From: Methylocaldum sp002005105
Lineage (GTDB): Bacteria > Pseudomonadota > Gammaproteobacteria > Methylococcales > Methylococcaceae
Length of the DNA stretch: 64,000 nt
NCBI RefSeq assembly: GCF_051027545.1
Contig: NZ_CP194902.1
Location: forward strand, 5,208,001-5,272,000
Direction: 5' to 3'
Shown in pieces: positions 1-9,199 of this stretch. Both the position numbers and the translations under genes were made by a program. A model generated the notes under the pieces. The model was given only the letters and a program-made list of their open reading frames with translations, made no database searches and had not been told where the DNA came from. Numbering within the stretch: the first letter of the stretch is position 1; every line of letters starts with the position of its first letter.

Positions 1-700
1 TCGGAACCTGCATCTCCACCCGCTGATGGTCGCGGTAGAGCGCCGGCGCCCACTGGTTGGCCTCTCCGCCGAGGAAGCCGTAAAAATGATCGAAGCCTTG
101 CAGTCCCGGCCAGCGGTCATAGGGGCCCGATACGCTGGTCTCCCAGTCCGGGACATTGTGGTTCTTGCCGAAGAACGCGGTGCTATAGCCGTTCTGGCGC
201 AGAATCTCGGAGACCATCGCGGCGCTCTTGGGAATCTGGCCGGTGTAGCCGGGATAGGCGGTGCCGGTCTCCGTGATCGTGCCGGTACCGACCGAGTGGT
301 GATTGCGTCCGGTCAGAAGAGCCGCGCGGGTGGGCGAACAGAGAGCCGTGGTGTGGAAACGCGTGTAGCTTAGCCCGGCCTTCGCCAGCCGGTCGAGATT
401 GGGCGTCGGAATCTGCCCGCCGAAGGTGCCCCACTGGCCGAACCCGGAATCGTCGATCAAAACCACCAGGACGTTCGGAGCACCGGCCGGCGCTTTGACA
501 ACCGGAATCTTGTCCGGCTGAGAGTCCTTGTAAGTGCGTCCGATCTTGCCCTTGAAGGCAGGCTCCGGCGCGGGCAGCACCGTGCCGCGCGGGCCCTCTG
601 CCCATGCGGCGGCAAGCGAGAACGCCAGCAGTATGATCACCCTGAACGGCAACCAGGGGAACATGCCCAAGCGCCGCTTCTGAAAACGGGGTGCGTCCAT
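1..700 (-). CDS. Arylsulfatase-type sulfatase, C-terminal part outside the window
   Basis: This is a secreted or periplasmic sulfatase that would hydrolyse sulfate esters; the substrate cannot be told. The protein begins MDAPRFQKRRLGMFPWLPFR and continues into a hydrophobic signal-like stretch ending near an A-A-W-A-E site. The metal site motif LVVLIDDSGFGQWG lies near residues 78-91. The catalytic signature CSPTRAALLTG starts at Cys121, the residue that is converted to formylglycine in this family, and GKNHN follows. The start codon is preceded by a strong ribosome site (AAGGAGAT). It is transcribed divergently from the next sulfatase across about 250 bp. Only 233 codons are in the window, so the C-terminal half is missing here. 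The family call is secure. Confidence 0.9.
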   Translation of the reverse strand, partial: MDAPRFQKRRLGMFPWLPFRVIILLAFSLAAAWAEGPRGTVLPAPEPAFKGKIGRTYKDSQPDKIPVVKAPAGAPNVLVVLIDDSGFGQWGTFGGQIPTPNLDRLAKAGLSYTRFHTTALCSPTRAALLTGRNHHSVGTGTITETGTAYPGYTGQIPKSAAMVSEILRQNGYSTAFFGKNHNVPDWETSVSGPYDRWPGLQGFDHFYGFLGGEANQWAPALYRDHQRVEMQVP

Positions 701-951
701 TTCGATCTCCTTTCGTGGTTTCGCTTCCTTTCCTTCCTCAATTAGACAGGAATTGCCTCGGAAGAACGATCCTGTGCGTTCCTCTCAAGGATGATTTCGC
801 CTTCGAAGTTCGACAACGTGATTCAAATGTGAATCGTTGTCCGCGTCCCTTGTCAAATAGGCGTTATCTTGCGCATCGTCGGCTGGCTCTCGATCGTTCT
901 TGAGCGGCGAGAGAGTCGAACGAGCATGACACGCCGACAAGGAGGCACAGC
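701..951. promoter_or_regulatory. Divergent intergenic region between two sulfatase genes
   Basis: The two sulfatase genes start outward from this 251-bp stretch, so it must hold both promoters. I see good ribosome sites at each edge (AAGGAGAT on the minus side, AAGGAGGC on the plus side). I see no operator that I can name. Confidence 0.5.
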
Positions 952-2646
952 ATGTACGGTAGGAAACCACCACGTCCCAGCGGCGGCAACTCGATCGTGC
1001 TGACATGCGCGTTCGCGGCGAGCGTGATGCTGACTGCCGGGGCTGCGACTGCCGCAGACATTACCCGCGGATCGACCACGGGCCAAACCGACGCCCCGGG
1101 GTACGACCATCCCAACCAATACCTTCACGTTCAGGCGGAAAGCATCGCGGAAAACATGGAACCGGTGATCCCGCACGCCGACCAGGAGCGGGAAGCCCGG
1201 CAGAAGCTCGACGAACTGGAACAGAAATTCGGTAAGAAGCCGAATATCCTTATTTTCCTGATGGACGACGTGGGCTGGATGGACCCAGGGTTCAACGGCG
1301 GCGGCACCGCGGTCGGCAACCCCACCCCGAACATGGACAAGCTGGCCCGGGAAGGTCTGATCCTGACCTCGGCCTATTCGACGCCGAGTTGCACCCCGAC
1401 CCGAGCGAGCATTCATACCGGTCAGAACCCCCTGCACCACGGGCTCTTGCGGCCGGCCCTGTACGCCGAACCCGGCGGACTGGACGGGGCGGTGACTATC
1501 GCCGACGTGCTCGACGATTTGGGTTATTTCACCCAGGGCGTGGGCAAGTGGCACATGGGCGAGAACGAAGGGTCCCTGCCTCAAAATGTGGGTTACGACG
1601 ACTATTACGGCTTCCTGTCGGTGTCGGACATGTACACAGAGTGGCGGGACGTGTACTTCAACCCGGAAATCGCCCTGAGTCCTTCGCGGACCGAGATGAT
1701 GGAAAAACTGCCCTTCAACCGCAACAACGTGCACTGCGTGAAGGGTCAGAAACAGTGCGAAAACACCTACGAGATCAACCTGACGACGATCAAGAACCTG
1801 GATCAGGACTGGGCCGCCTACAGCGAAAAATTCATCCGGGATAGAGCCGACAACGACCAGCCCTGGTTCCTCTATCATGCGCCCCGAGGCTGTCACTTCG
1901 ACAACTATCCCAACGAGGAGTACGCGGGCAAGTCCCCGGCGCGCACCGTCTACAGCGACTGCATGGTGGAAATGGACGATGTTTTGGCCCGCTTGTACAA
2001 GGCCCTGGAGGACAGTGGGCAAATCGAAAACACGCTGATTATCCTGAGCTCCGACAACGGACCCGAATGCGAAGTGCCGCCCCACGGCCGCACCCCGTTC
2101 CGCGGCTGCAAGGGCTCGACCTGGGAAGGCGGCGTACGGGTACCGACTTTCGCCTACTGGAAAGGGGTGATCAAGCCCAGAATCTCGGACGGCTTGTTCG
2201 ATCTGACCGACCTCTTCAACACCGCGGCATCTCTGGCCGGAGCGCCCGGCGCCGAGGTGGCCAAGTACGTGCCCGCGACCGGGTACTATATCGACGGCAT
2301 CGACCAGACCTCGTTCCTGCTGGCCGACGAGGGCGAATCGAATCGCCGCAGTATCATCTATACCCTCGGTGATCAAATGTCCGCGATTCGCCTCGATGAA
2401 TTCAAAATGTATATGGTCGTCGAGCTCGAGCAGGCGGTCTTCGACCGGGGCTATACTGGCGGGTTCACCGGTGCCATCGTCGAAACGATCCCCGGAGGCG
2501 CGGTCGTCAATCTCTACACCAACCCGGGCGAAGATGTCGGCGAAGGCATCAGGCACCTCCCCGTCACGACGGTGATAAGCCAGGAAGCCGAACGCTACGA
2601 AGCCGTCCTGGAAAAGTACCCGCCCAACATCAAGATAGGCTTCTGA
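952..2646 (+). CDS. Secreted sulfatase (arylsulfatase family)
   Basis: A 564-residue sulfatase with an N-terminal export signal (hydrophobic residues about 14-35, cleavage likely after ATAA). The metal ligands sit in ILIFLMDDVGW near residues 99-109. The formylglycine motif CTPTR starts at Cys147. GKWHMG and SSDNGPE, further alkaline-phosphatase-superfamily motifs, follow in the expected order. An N-terminal region of about 60 residues between the signal and the catalytic core is unusual and partly charged (QEREARQKLDELEQKFGKK), perhaps a spacer helix. A ribosome site AAGGAGGC lies just upstream of the ATG. A second plus-strand sulfatase follows after 128 bp, suggesting co-transcription. Activation needs a formylglycine-generating enzyme, which is not in this window. 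Confidence 0.92.
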   Translation: MYGRKPPRPSGGNSIVLTCAFAASVMLTAGAATAADITRGSTTGQTDAPGYDHPNQYLHVQAESIAENMEPVIPHADQEREARQKLDELEQKFGKKPNILIFLMDDVGWMDPGFNGGGTAVGNPTPNMDKLAREGLILTSAYSTPSCTPTRASIHTGQNPLHHGLLRPALYAEPGGLDGAVTIADVLDDLGYFTQGVGKWHMGENEGSLPQNVGYDDYYGFLSVSDMYTEWRDVYFNPEIALSPSRTEMMEKLPFNRNNVHCVKGQKQCENTYEINLTTIKNLDQDWAAYSEKFIRDRADNDQPWFLYHAPRGCHFDNYPNEEYAGKSPARTVYSDCMVEMDDVLARLYKALEDSGQIENTLIILSSDNGPECEVPPHGRTPFRGCKGSTWEGGVRVPTFAYWKGVIKPRISDGLFDLTDLFNTAASLAGAPGAEVAKYVPATGYYIDGIDQTSFLLADEGESNRRSIIYTLGDQMSAIRLDEFKMYMVVELEQAVFDRGYTGGFTGAIVETIPGGAVVNLYTNPGEDVGEGIRHLPVTTVISQEAERYEAVLEKYPPNIKIGF

Positions 2647-2774
2647 AGGTGGCTCGATAGTGAAGCGTCCCGCCACAATGCGGCGGGAGCGGTCTTTTCC
2701 CGATACGGGCGGCGTCGCGGCCACACTCTCGAGGGGATGAACGGCGCCGCCCTACGACCGATAAGAGGCATCGA

Positions 2775-4280
2775 ATGATTGAACGCCACACGTTTCCACT
2801 CACAAGGCGACCGCTGCTGATGGCGTTTTGCCTTGCTCTGCTCCAGCCCCTCATCTGCGCGGAGGCACAGGCCGCCCAGCCGAACGTTCTGCTGATTCTC
2901 ACCGATAACACCGGCTGGGGGGACTGGGGCGCTTATGGCGGCGGAGCGCTGCGCGGGGCGCCGTCTCCGCGGATCGACCAGCTCGCCGCGGAAGGCATGC
3001 GGCTCGAGAATTTCAACGCCGAGGCCCAGTGCACGCCGAGCCGCGCGGCGCTGATGACCGGGCGGCTCGCCGTCCGCAGCGGCGCGCAGAATGTGCCGAT
3101 CGGGACTTCCTTCTACGGCCTCGTGCCATGGGAGGTGACTCTTGCCGAGGCGCTGTCCGACGCCGGATACGCCACCGGCGCCTTCGGCAAGTGGCACCTC
3201 GGCCGCACGCCCGGACGCTGGCCGACCGATCAGGGGTTCGACGAATGGTACGGCATCCCCAACAGTACCGACGAAGCCGTCTGGACGACGCCTGAAGTGC
3301 TTCAGGAGTATTCGGTCCCGGCGGACGCCCAGGTTCCGGAAGCCGACCAGCCCTGGATCATGGAGGGCCGCAAGGGAAGCGAGCCTCAGCGGGTCAAGCT
3401 CTACGATCTGAACGAGCGCCGGCTGATCGACGCCGAACTCACCCGGCGGGCGATCGATTTCATGAAACGCAACGTCAGAAGCGGAAAGCCGTTCTTCGCG
3501 TATGTGCCGCTCACGGCGACCCATTATCCCACTCTCCCGCATCCCGACTTCGCGGGAAAGAGCGGCCACGGCGACTATGCGGATATGCTGGTGCAGACCG
3601 ACCACTACGTCGGCCGAATGCTCGATGCCCTCACCGAACTCGGCGTCGAGGACGACACGGTGGTGATCTTCGCCTCCGATAACGGGGTGGAGGACCCCGA
3701 TGCCGGAGACGGCCAATTCAGCGGCTGGAGCGGACCTTGGGCCGGCACCTACGTCACGGCGATGGAGGGCGGCATACGGGTGCCCTTCATCATGCGTTGG
3801 CCGGGCAAAGTGCCTGCCGGCGCCGTCAACAACGCGATCGTGCACCTGGTGGATATCTTCCCGACGCTGGCGGCGTTCGCCGGAGCCAAGGTTCCCGATG
3901 ACCGCCCCATCGACGGCATCGACATGGCCGATTTCTTTCTGGGAAAACGGGAAGACTCCGGCCGCGAGGGTTTCGTGATCTATGTGGGCGACGACCTGAG
4001 GGCGGTGAAGTGGCGGAACTGGAAAATCCACTACGCCTGGCAGGAGACGAAATACAGTCCGGTCGAGCGCTTCTCGACCGCGCCGAAGGTAGTCGACCTG
4101 ACCCGCGATCCGCGGGAAGAGCGGCAGGCCGCCGAGCCCTACAACACCTGGATCTTTTATGCGAACACCATCACGACCGATTTCCGACGCAGCGTCGAAC
4201 AGTGTCCGAACGTGCCGGTGGGCTCCCTGGACTCCTACAAACCGCCTCCCTCATGCGCCTTGGGGGGAGTATCGAGGTAA
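2775..4280 (+). CDS. Secreted sulfatase (arylsulfatase family)
   Basis: A 501-residue sulfatase. The signal peptide covers about residues 1-34 (RRPLLMAFCLALLQPLICAE, cleavage near AQA-AQP). The metal site reads LLILTDNTGWGDWG, with Asn in place of the second Asp found in the other two copies. The catalytic CTPSR starts at Cys86, giving the Cys-type motif that needs formylglycine conversion. GKWHLGR and FASDNGVEDPD follow. The three neighbouring sulfatases differ clearly from one another, so they are not a fresh tandem duplication and may act on different sulfate esters. The gene ends just upstream of a perfect inverted repeat at 4323-4379 that could serve as a transcript terminator. Confidence 0.92.
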   Translation: MIERHTFPLTRRPLLMAFCLALLQPLICAEAQAAQPNVLLILTDNTGWGDWGAYGGGALRGAPSPRIDQLAAEGMRLENFNAEAQCTPSRAALMTGRLAVRSGAQNVPIGTSFYGLVPWEVTLAEALSDAGYATGAFGKWHLGRTPGRWPTDQGFDEWYGIPNSTDEAVWTTPEVLQEYSVPADAQVPEADQPWIMEGRKGSEPQRVKLYDLNERRLIDAELTRRAIDFMKRNVRSGKPFFAYVPLTATHYPTLPHPDFAGKSGHGDYADMLVQTDHYVGRMLDALTELGVEDDTVVIFASDNGVEDPDAGDGQFSGWSGPWAGTYVTAMEGGIRVPFIMRWPGKVPAGAVNNAIVHLVDIFPTLAAFAGAKVPDDRPIDGIDMADFFLGKREDSGREGFVIYVGDDLRAVKWRNWKIHYAWQETKYSPVERFSTAPKVVDLTRDPREERQAAEPYNTWIFYANTITTDFRRSVEQCPNVPVGSLDSYKPPPSCALGGVSR

Positions 4281-4322
4281 TTCGGCTGGGAGGGCCTCGA
4301 ATGCGCACGAAGAGGCGCATTT

Positions 4323-4380
4323 GTCGGCAAGGGATTGCCGACCTACTCAGCGATTGTAGGTCGGCAATCCCTTGCCGACG
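4323..4380. repeat. Inverted pair of REP-like palindromes
   Basis: Two copies of a 24-nt unit lie head to head (4323-4346 and 4356-4379), identical as reverse complements and separated by 9 nt. Each unit holds an internal hairpin of the type GTCGGCAA-nnnn-TTGCCGAC with GTAG on one side. Further single copies are listed elsewhere in this annotation. The arrangement is that of a REPIN, and its site right after the sulfatase genes would suit a terminator role. Confidence 0.8.
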
Positions 4381-4475
4381 ACAACACTAAACATTTTCCA
4401 AGTGTGTAGTCACAGGCCGCAGATCAATCGCTCGGCTTTGGTTGAACCTGTTTTCGCAACACCTCCACCAGCGGC

Positions 4476-4500
4476 GTAGGTCGGCAATCCTTTGCCGACG
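4476..4500 (+). repeat. Single REP-like palindrome
   Basis: One unit containing GTCGGCAATCCTTTGCCGAC, the same family as at 4323-4380. It lies between the sulfatase genes and the 3' end of the multihaem cytochrome gene. Confidence 0.8.
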
Positions 4501-4546
4501 GAAGCGTCTCGATATATTCCTAAAGTGTGTAAAAACAAGCCACCGC

Positions 4547-7021
4547 TCAATCCCTCGACTTGCGCCGCCCCTGTTCTTGGAGCTCCGCTACCAGGGCTGC
4601 CCTCTCCGGATTCTCGGGTTCCAATTCGGCGAGAGTCCGCGCGTAGGAGAGCGCTTTGTGCGGCTGCCCGTTGTCTCGGTAGATGCTCGCGAGCGCAAAA
4701 AGCAAATCCCGATCGAAAGGGTGTTGCCGGAGTGCGCTCTGAAGCATCGCAATGGCCTTTTGCGCCTGCCCGACGCCGTTCAGGGCTACGCCATAGACGT
4801 AGGCATAGCGGGCGTTGCCGCGGTCGAAGCTAACCGCCAGTTTCAACTCCGCCAAGGCTTCGGACATGCGCTTCTGGCGCACCCGCAGCAATCCGACCGC
4901 ATGGTGCAGGGCGGCGCTTTCGGGACTGCGTCGCAACGCCTCCCGCAACACCGATTCCCCCTCCGTATCGCGGCCCAGCGCGCGATAAAGATCCGCCAGG
5001 TTGACCGATGCCGGCACGAAGCCCGGGTCCAGCTCCAGAGCGGTGCGCAAGGCCGCCTCGGCCCGATCGAACCGGCGCTGGGCCGCATGCACCTGCGCGA
5101 GATTGAGGTGCGCTTCAGGACGATCCGCATTGAGCCGCTGTGCCGCCATGTATTCGGCGATACCCCGAGTCAACGCAGTCCGCTGTTCGGACATCAGGTG
5201 TTCCGCCGGAACATCGGCCAGCACCCGTGCCGCCTCGATGCGCACAGCGCGGACCCGGTCCCGGAGTAAATCTGCCAGAAACCGGAAACGGGTTTGTGGT
5301 TCCGCGCCTTCCAACGCACCGGCCGCCGCCTCGCGAACCAGCGGGTCGTCGTCGCGCAACTGCCTGCCGATTACCGAGAGGGAGCGAGGATTCGGAACAC
5401 GGTCCAGGCGAGCCAGCGCACTCGCCCTGGCGATCGCCGGCTGACTTTTATCCTCGGCGAGGCCGAGCAAGCGCTCGACCACGCCGGGCGCTCCCGTGGA
5501 ACCGTCGTGCAGTATTTCGGCATATCGCTGATAGCCCTCGGGCGTATGCCCGTACCACTGCTCTACCCGCTTCGCCGCCCAAGCGGGCGAATGGTCTGCA
5601 TGGCATCGGTTGCAGGCGTTCGGCGTTCCCAATTTGACGGACAGATCCGGCCGCGGCACGCGAAAGCCATGATCGTGTCGCGGATCGACGATCATGTAGG
5701 TCGTCGCCGGCATATGGCATTCGATGCAGTCCGCGCCGCGGGAATTCAGCGGATGAAAATGGTGCTTGGGGCTTTCGTACTTCCCAGCCTCATGGCACTG
5801 GAGACACACCTCGCCCTCGGGAGCACGCAACCCAAGGCTGTGCGGCTCGTGACAATCGCTACAGGTCACACCGTGCCGAAACATCTTGCTCTGCAGAAAC
5901 GAGCCGTAGACATACACCTCGTCGCGCATCTGCCCATCCGGGTAATAAAGACCGTCCTCCAGCAGCGCCAACCGATGGGTGTCGCCCAGCGGACGACCAT
6001 GACCATAGTCTTCGGAAATCGGACCACGCCGCGAATGGCAGCGAGCGCACATTTCGATTTCCCGCGTAGACCGACGCGGCGCCGAGCGCACGGCATTGCC
6101 GCTTTCCGGATTCGGCATCCATTGAACGGACTTGCGCTCGTTGAGCGCAATGACCAAACCCTTGCTCCCATCGCCGTGGTGCTGTCCGTCGCCTTCCTTC
6201 TTTGCCCACGCGACGTGATTCGAACCGGGGCCGTGACAGGCTTCGCAAGACACGTTGACTTCCGAGAACGTGGTCGAATAGTGCCGCGCCTTGAGCTCGT
6301 AATTCTTCTTCACGTTCGTCGAATGGCACTCCGCGCACATGTAGTTCCAGTTCTGGTTTAGGCCGGTCCAGTGCAGCGGATGGCTATGGGTCACGTTCTG
6401 ATCCGGGTAGAGGTGAAACCAGCGCTGCCCGCCTTCCGCCTTGGGCCGGGTGTCCCAGGCGATCCCTAATGCCTGCAGGCGGCCGCCCGGCAGCGGAATC
6501 AGATATTGCTGCAGCGGCGTCGCGCCGAAGGTGTACCGGATTTCATAGTCGCAAAGCTGCCCGTCGGGTCCGTCGGTGCGAACCATGAAGCGGCCATCGC
6601 GGCGAAAAAAGATGGTAGTCGCCCCGGCATAGGTGAACGAGGCATTGTCGAAGTCGCCGGCAACCGTCTCTTCGCTGGCGGGACGCATGGCCAGCTCGTG
6701 ATGAGAGCCCCGCCAGAGCCGATTCTCTTCCTGATGGCAATCCGCGCAGACCTGTTCCCCGACGTAAGTCGGCGCCGGCGCAACGGCCTTCTCCACGGTT
6801 TTCCTCGAGCGTTCCGGAACGGTTTGCTCGGGCCGTCCCTGCCAAAGCGCAATGCCGATCACCGCGACTGTGCCAGCGACGGCCAGCGCCCGCAGAAACA
6901 TCGCGCGTCGCGGTTTCATTGGGGATATCAAAGATCCGTTCTTGACCGTTCGACCGGGGGACTGGGTTCGGTGGGATTGGCCATTCCGGCCTGATCGGTG
7001 TTTGTCGCTCCGTTTTCGCAT
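4547..7021 (-). CDS. Octahaem c-type cytochrome with HEAT and TPR repeats
   Basis: About 824 residues. After a basic N-terminus there is one membrane or signal segment (MFLRALAVAGTVAVIGIALW). Eight CxxCH haem-binding motifs follow: CADCH, CAECH, CEACH, CARCH, CSDCH, CLQCH, CIECH and CNRCH. This domain resembles cytochrome c554/NrfB-like multihaem electron carriers. Next come HEAT-like repeats (around VREAAAGALEGAEP) and about five TPR units up to the C-terminus. The protein should face the periplasm, carrying electrons through the haems and binding partners through the repeats; its donor and acceptor are unknown. I chose the ATG at 7021 because GGAG lies six bases upstream; a GTG at 7033 is also possible. 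A porin gene lies upstream on the same strand, about 160 bp away. Confidence 0.85.
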   Translation of the reverse strand: MRKRSDKHRSGRNGQSHRTQSPGRTVKNGSLISPMKPRRAMFLRALAVAGTVAVIGIALWQGRPEQTVPERSRKTVEKAVAPAPTYVGEQVCADCHQEENRLWRGSHHELAMRPASEETVAGDFDNASFTYAGATTIFFRRDGRFMVRTDGPDGQLCDYEIRYTFGATPLQQYLIPLPGGRLQALGIAWDTRPKAEGGQRWFHLYPDQNVTHSHPLHWTGLNQNWNYMCAECHSTNVKKNYELKARHYSTTFSEVNVSCEACHGPGSNHVAWAKKEGDGQHHGDGSKGLVIALNERKSVQWMPNPESGNAVRSAPRRSTREIEMCARCHSRRGPISEDYGHGRPLGDTHRLALLEDGLYYPDGQMRDEVYVYGSFLQSKMFRHGVTCSDCHEPHSLGLRAPEGEVCLQCHEAGKYESPKHHFHPLNSRGADCIECHMPATTYMIVDPRHDHGFRVPRPDLSVKLGTPNACNRCHADHSPAWAAKRVEQWYGHTPEGYQRYAEILHDGSTGAPGVVERLLGLAEDKSQPAIARASALARLDRVPNPRSLSVIGRQLRDDDPLVREAAAGALEGAEPQTRFRFLADLLRDRVRAVRIEAARVLADVPAEHLMSEQRTALTRGIAEYMAAQRLNADRPEAHLNLAQVHAAQRRFDRAEAALRTALELDPGFVPASVNLADLYRALGRDTEGESVLREALRRSPESAALHHAVGLLRVRQKRMSEALAELKLAVSFDRGNARYAYVYGVALNGVGQAQKAIAMLQSALRQHPFDRDLLFALASIYRDNGQPHKALSYARTLAELEPENPERAALVAELQEQGRRKSRD

Positions 7022-7181
7022 TCCTTGCTCCACTATGATTGCCGTTCCTTAACGGTCAGTTAGACCGCCGCACCAATGATTTTAGAGCGGGGGGCGCTCC
7101 GCACAAGGCTTCCATGGACCGAGAGATAGACCCGAATACGATGTCGTAGCTAAACAATCCGTAGCCGACAAACGCGTCGGA

Positions 7182-8666
7182 TTAGAACCGCAGCAAAGTT
7201 TGTACGTAAAAGTAATCCACGTCCTTTGGATCCGGCGCGTTCGGAGCATCTTTCGCAAATTCGCCTTTGATCAGGCGCGCCCAGCCGGATTCGAACGACA
7301 CGTTGGAAAACGCATCCCAGCGCGCCGAGACTTCCACCAGATGGCCGATGAAATCGCCGGAGCGGCCGGTTCTATCCTGTAGTCTCGCCGGCGTCCATTG
7401 ATCCTTGTCCGATGCGAGCCAGAACATCCGGTGGGACACGAACGCCGACAAATCGCTGCGCGGATTGACGAAAAGCCGGTAACCGGGCGAATTGATATTG
7501 CTGCGGGCGAAGGCGCCGAAAATCCCGGTGGGACCGAACTCGAACCTGCGCGCCCCGTATAGCGTGTCGAAACGCTGGTTCTTGCCGTCGTTGGGATTTT
7601 CATCGCCCGTGGCGTAGTCGTACTGGGCTAAGAACCGGGGCGACCAGGGCATATCGAAGGTATAGCCCAAGGAGGCGTGTTGATACCAGGCTTCATGGGA
7701 CAGATCCCGCGTGTCGTTGCGGCCGATCGTCGCCCGAGATTCGCCGACCTGGGCGATGGTCTCCACCTGCATGTCCCATTGTCCTTTTCGCGGCGGCCTG
7801 ATTAAGCGCACGCCGGGCGTGAACAAACGGCGGTTGGTGGTGGCGCCGTTGGGCCGGTCCTCTTCGTGCAAGTGGAATAAGTAGGCCTCACCGTTGATGC
7901 CCCAAATAAAGTCGGAGGCCTCGAAGAACAAGCCGGAGAAATAGGTACGGTATTCTTCCTCGTCGAATTCGTGTACCCCATCCAGCAGATCGGCCTGGCT
8001 GGCGGGTAGCCGGTTGACCGGCTGAGTGGCGAAAGCGCGCAGTTGCCATTTCCCCTCGCCATCCCTCAATCGGAACGTCACGCCGGTAAAGGCATTGATG
8101 GTATTGCGGAAAACGTTGCGGGCGACCAGACGGCGGCTGCCCAAATTCATGGTCTGCCGTCCCGCCTTGACTTCCATTCCGAGTCCCGAATCCAGCACGT
8201 CCTCGTCGGACCAGGCGCCGTAGATCTGTAAAAAGTCCGCTTCGTTGACATGGGTGTTATTGAGCGTCGAGCCTTCGTCGGCCCCGTATTCCCGTGCATC
8301 CAAAAATTCTGCGCCGATTCTGAAAGGCTCGAAATTCGCCTCCAGAAACACACAAGTTTGCATAGGAATCTGCTGGTCGCCGCCCGAGGCTCCGGCACGG
8401 AATTGTCCGTCCAGTACTTCATAGCGGGTGCGATGCTCTATGCTGAAGTTCAACCAGCCCGGCAAACCCAACATATCGTGCGCATTATGAGCGGGGCGCG
8501 CCGGCACCACACCGGCCAAATAATCGTTCATTTGGCTGCCGAAGCAACTGAACGGCGGACGACCGCCCGTCTTCGGCTTCTCCTCTTTTTGATCGACGGC
8601 AGCCTGACCTTGAAGGGATGCTGCGATCAGCACAACGCCGCATGCTATTTTTATGCTTCTCTTCAC
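7182..8666 (-). CDS. Outer-membrane porin, alginate-export (AlgE-like) family
   Basis: About 494 residues with a typical signal peptide (KRSIKIACGVVLIAASLQGQ, cleavage after AQA-like residues). The rest is a long series of alternating beta-strand segments with many aromatic residues, ending in the outer-membrane terminal pattern YVQTLLRF with a final Phe. Segments such as FSIEHRTRYEVLDGQFR and AGRQTMNLGSRRLVARNVFR match the alginate_exp family of 18-strand porins. No alginate biosynthesis genes are present, so the cargo is unknown. The start is uncertain: GTG at 8666 gives the cleanest signal peptide and follows a GGGG stretch; GTG at 8681 would add five residues. It may form an operon with the downstream octahaem cytochrome. 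Confidence 0.82.
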   Translation of the reverse strand: MKRSIKIACGVVLIAASLQGQAAVDQKEEKPKTGGRPPFSCFGSQMNDYLAGVVPARPAHNAHDMLGLPGWLNFSIEHRTRYEVLDGQFRAGASGGDQQIPMQTCVFLEANFEPFRIGAEFLDAREYGADEGSTLNNTHVNEADFLQIYGAWSDEDVLDSGLGMEVKAGRQTMNLGSRRLVARNVFRNTINAFTGVTFRLRDGEGKWQLRAFATQPVNRLPASQADLLDGVHEFDEEEYRTYFSGLFFEASDFIWGINGEAYLFHLHEEDRPNGATTNRRLFTPGVRLIRPPRKGQWDMQVETIAQVGESRATIGRNDTRDLSHEAWYQHASLGYTFDMPWSPRFLAQYDYATGDENPNDGKNQRFDTLYGARRFEFGPTGIFGAFARSNINSPGYRLFVNPRSDLSAFVSHRMFWLASDKDQWTPARLQDRTGRSGDFIGHLVEVSARWDAFSNVSFESGWARLIKGEFAKDAPNAPDPKDVDYFYVQTLLRF

Positions 8667-8763
8667 GAATGGCCCCAGCACAAAATTTGTTATGAAATTA
8701 CAACATAAAGATGCAATACGACCAACATCGGAGCAGCGCCGAAATAACGTGTAAAATCGAATG

Positions 8764-9135
8764 CTTAGAAGCGGTCTTCAAACGTCACGAGCGACGTCAG
8801 GCCAAGGCGCGAAAGGGCGACCCGAAGCCACGGGACCCGCGGAGGGAACAGCCGTTAGGCTGGCCCGCAGGGCGAGCCCCAGGGATGGGGCGAGTCAAAA
8901 CCGGAGTGTACCGAGGAGTACATGACCATTTCTCCAGGAGAGAAATGGGACGCGCGGTAGCGCGCCCGGTAGGGTGACAAATCGGCAGGATAGCCGATTT
9001 GCACGGCTCGGCCGCCCGTAGGGGCGAACCACAGGGATGTGGTGAGTGAAAAACAGGGATGTTTTTCATCAGCATTTTGAGCCCTTGAGCAACGCCGGCA
9101 TGGCGGCGCGCAGTAGTTTGAAGACAGCTTCTTAG
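8764..9135. mobile_element. 372-bp non-coding element with 20-bp terminal inverted repeats (MITE-like)
   Basis: The ends 8764-8783 and 9116-9135 are reverse complements at 18 of 20 positions (core GTCTTCAAAC). Between them are several hairpins: one at GTACCGAGGAGTAC, one at ATTTCTCCAGGAGAGAAAT, a GCGCGGTAGCGCGC stem, and AATCGGCAGGATAGCCGATT. The last module recurs in other intergenic regions of the window, at about 51.4 and 58.0 kb. No convincing reading frame is present. The element lies directly upstream of the GTPase gene, so it may contribute to that gene's 5' region. A miniature transposable element is the best reading; a structured RNA gene is the alternative. Confidence 0.65.
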
Positions 9136-9199
9136 AGATGCGTCTCCACGCGAAACCAGCCGAACTCTTACAGTTTTCCTCGGCCAAAATAGTGTGGAC

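Noticed and set aside
853..2724. A 623-codon open frame antisense to the second sulfatase
   Set aside because: The plus-strand frame carries the full sulfatase motifs and a signal peptide. The antisense frame is a by-product of high GC and has no recognisable domain.
2595..4031. A 478-codon open frame antisense to the third sulfatase
   Set aside because: Same reason: the plus strand holds the sulfatase, and the antisense product resembles nothing.
4323..4500. A possible CRISPR array in the closely spaced repeats
   Set aside because: The units are inverted, self-complementary and unevenly spaced, and no cas genes are present. REP elements explain them.
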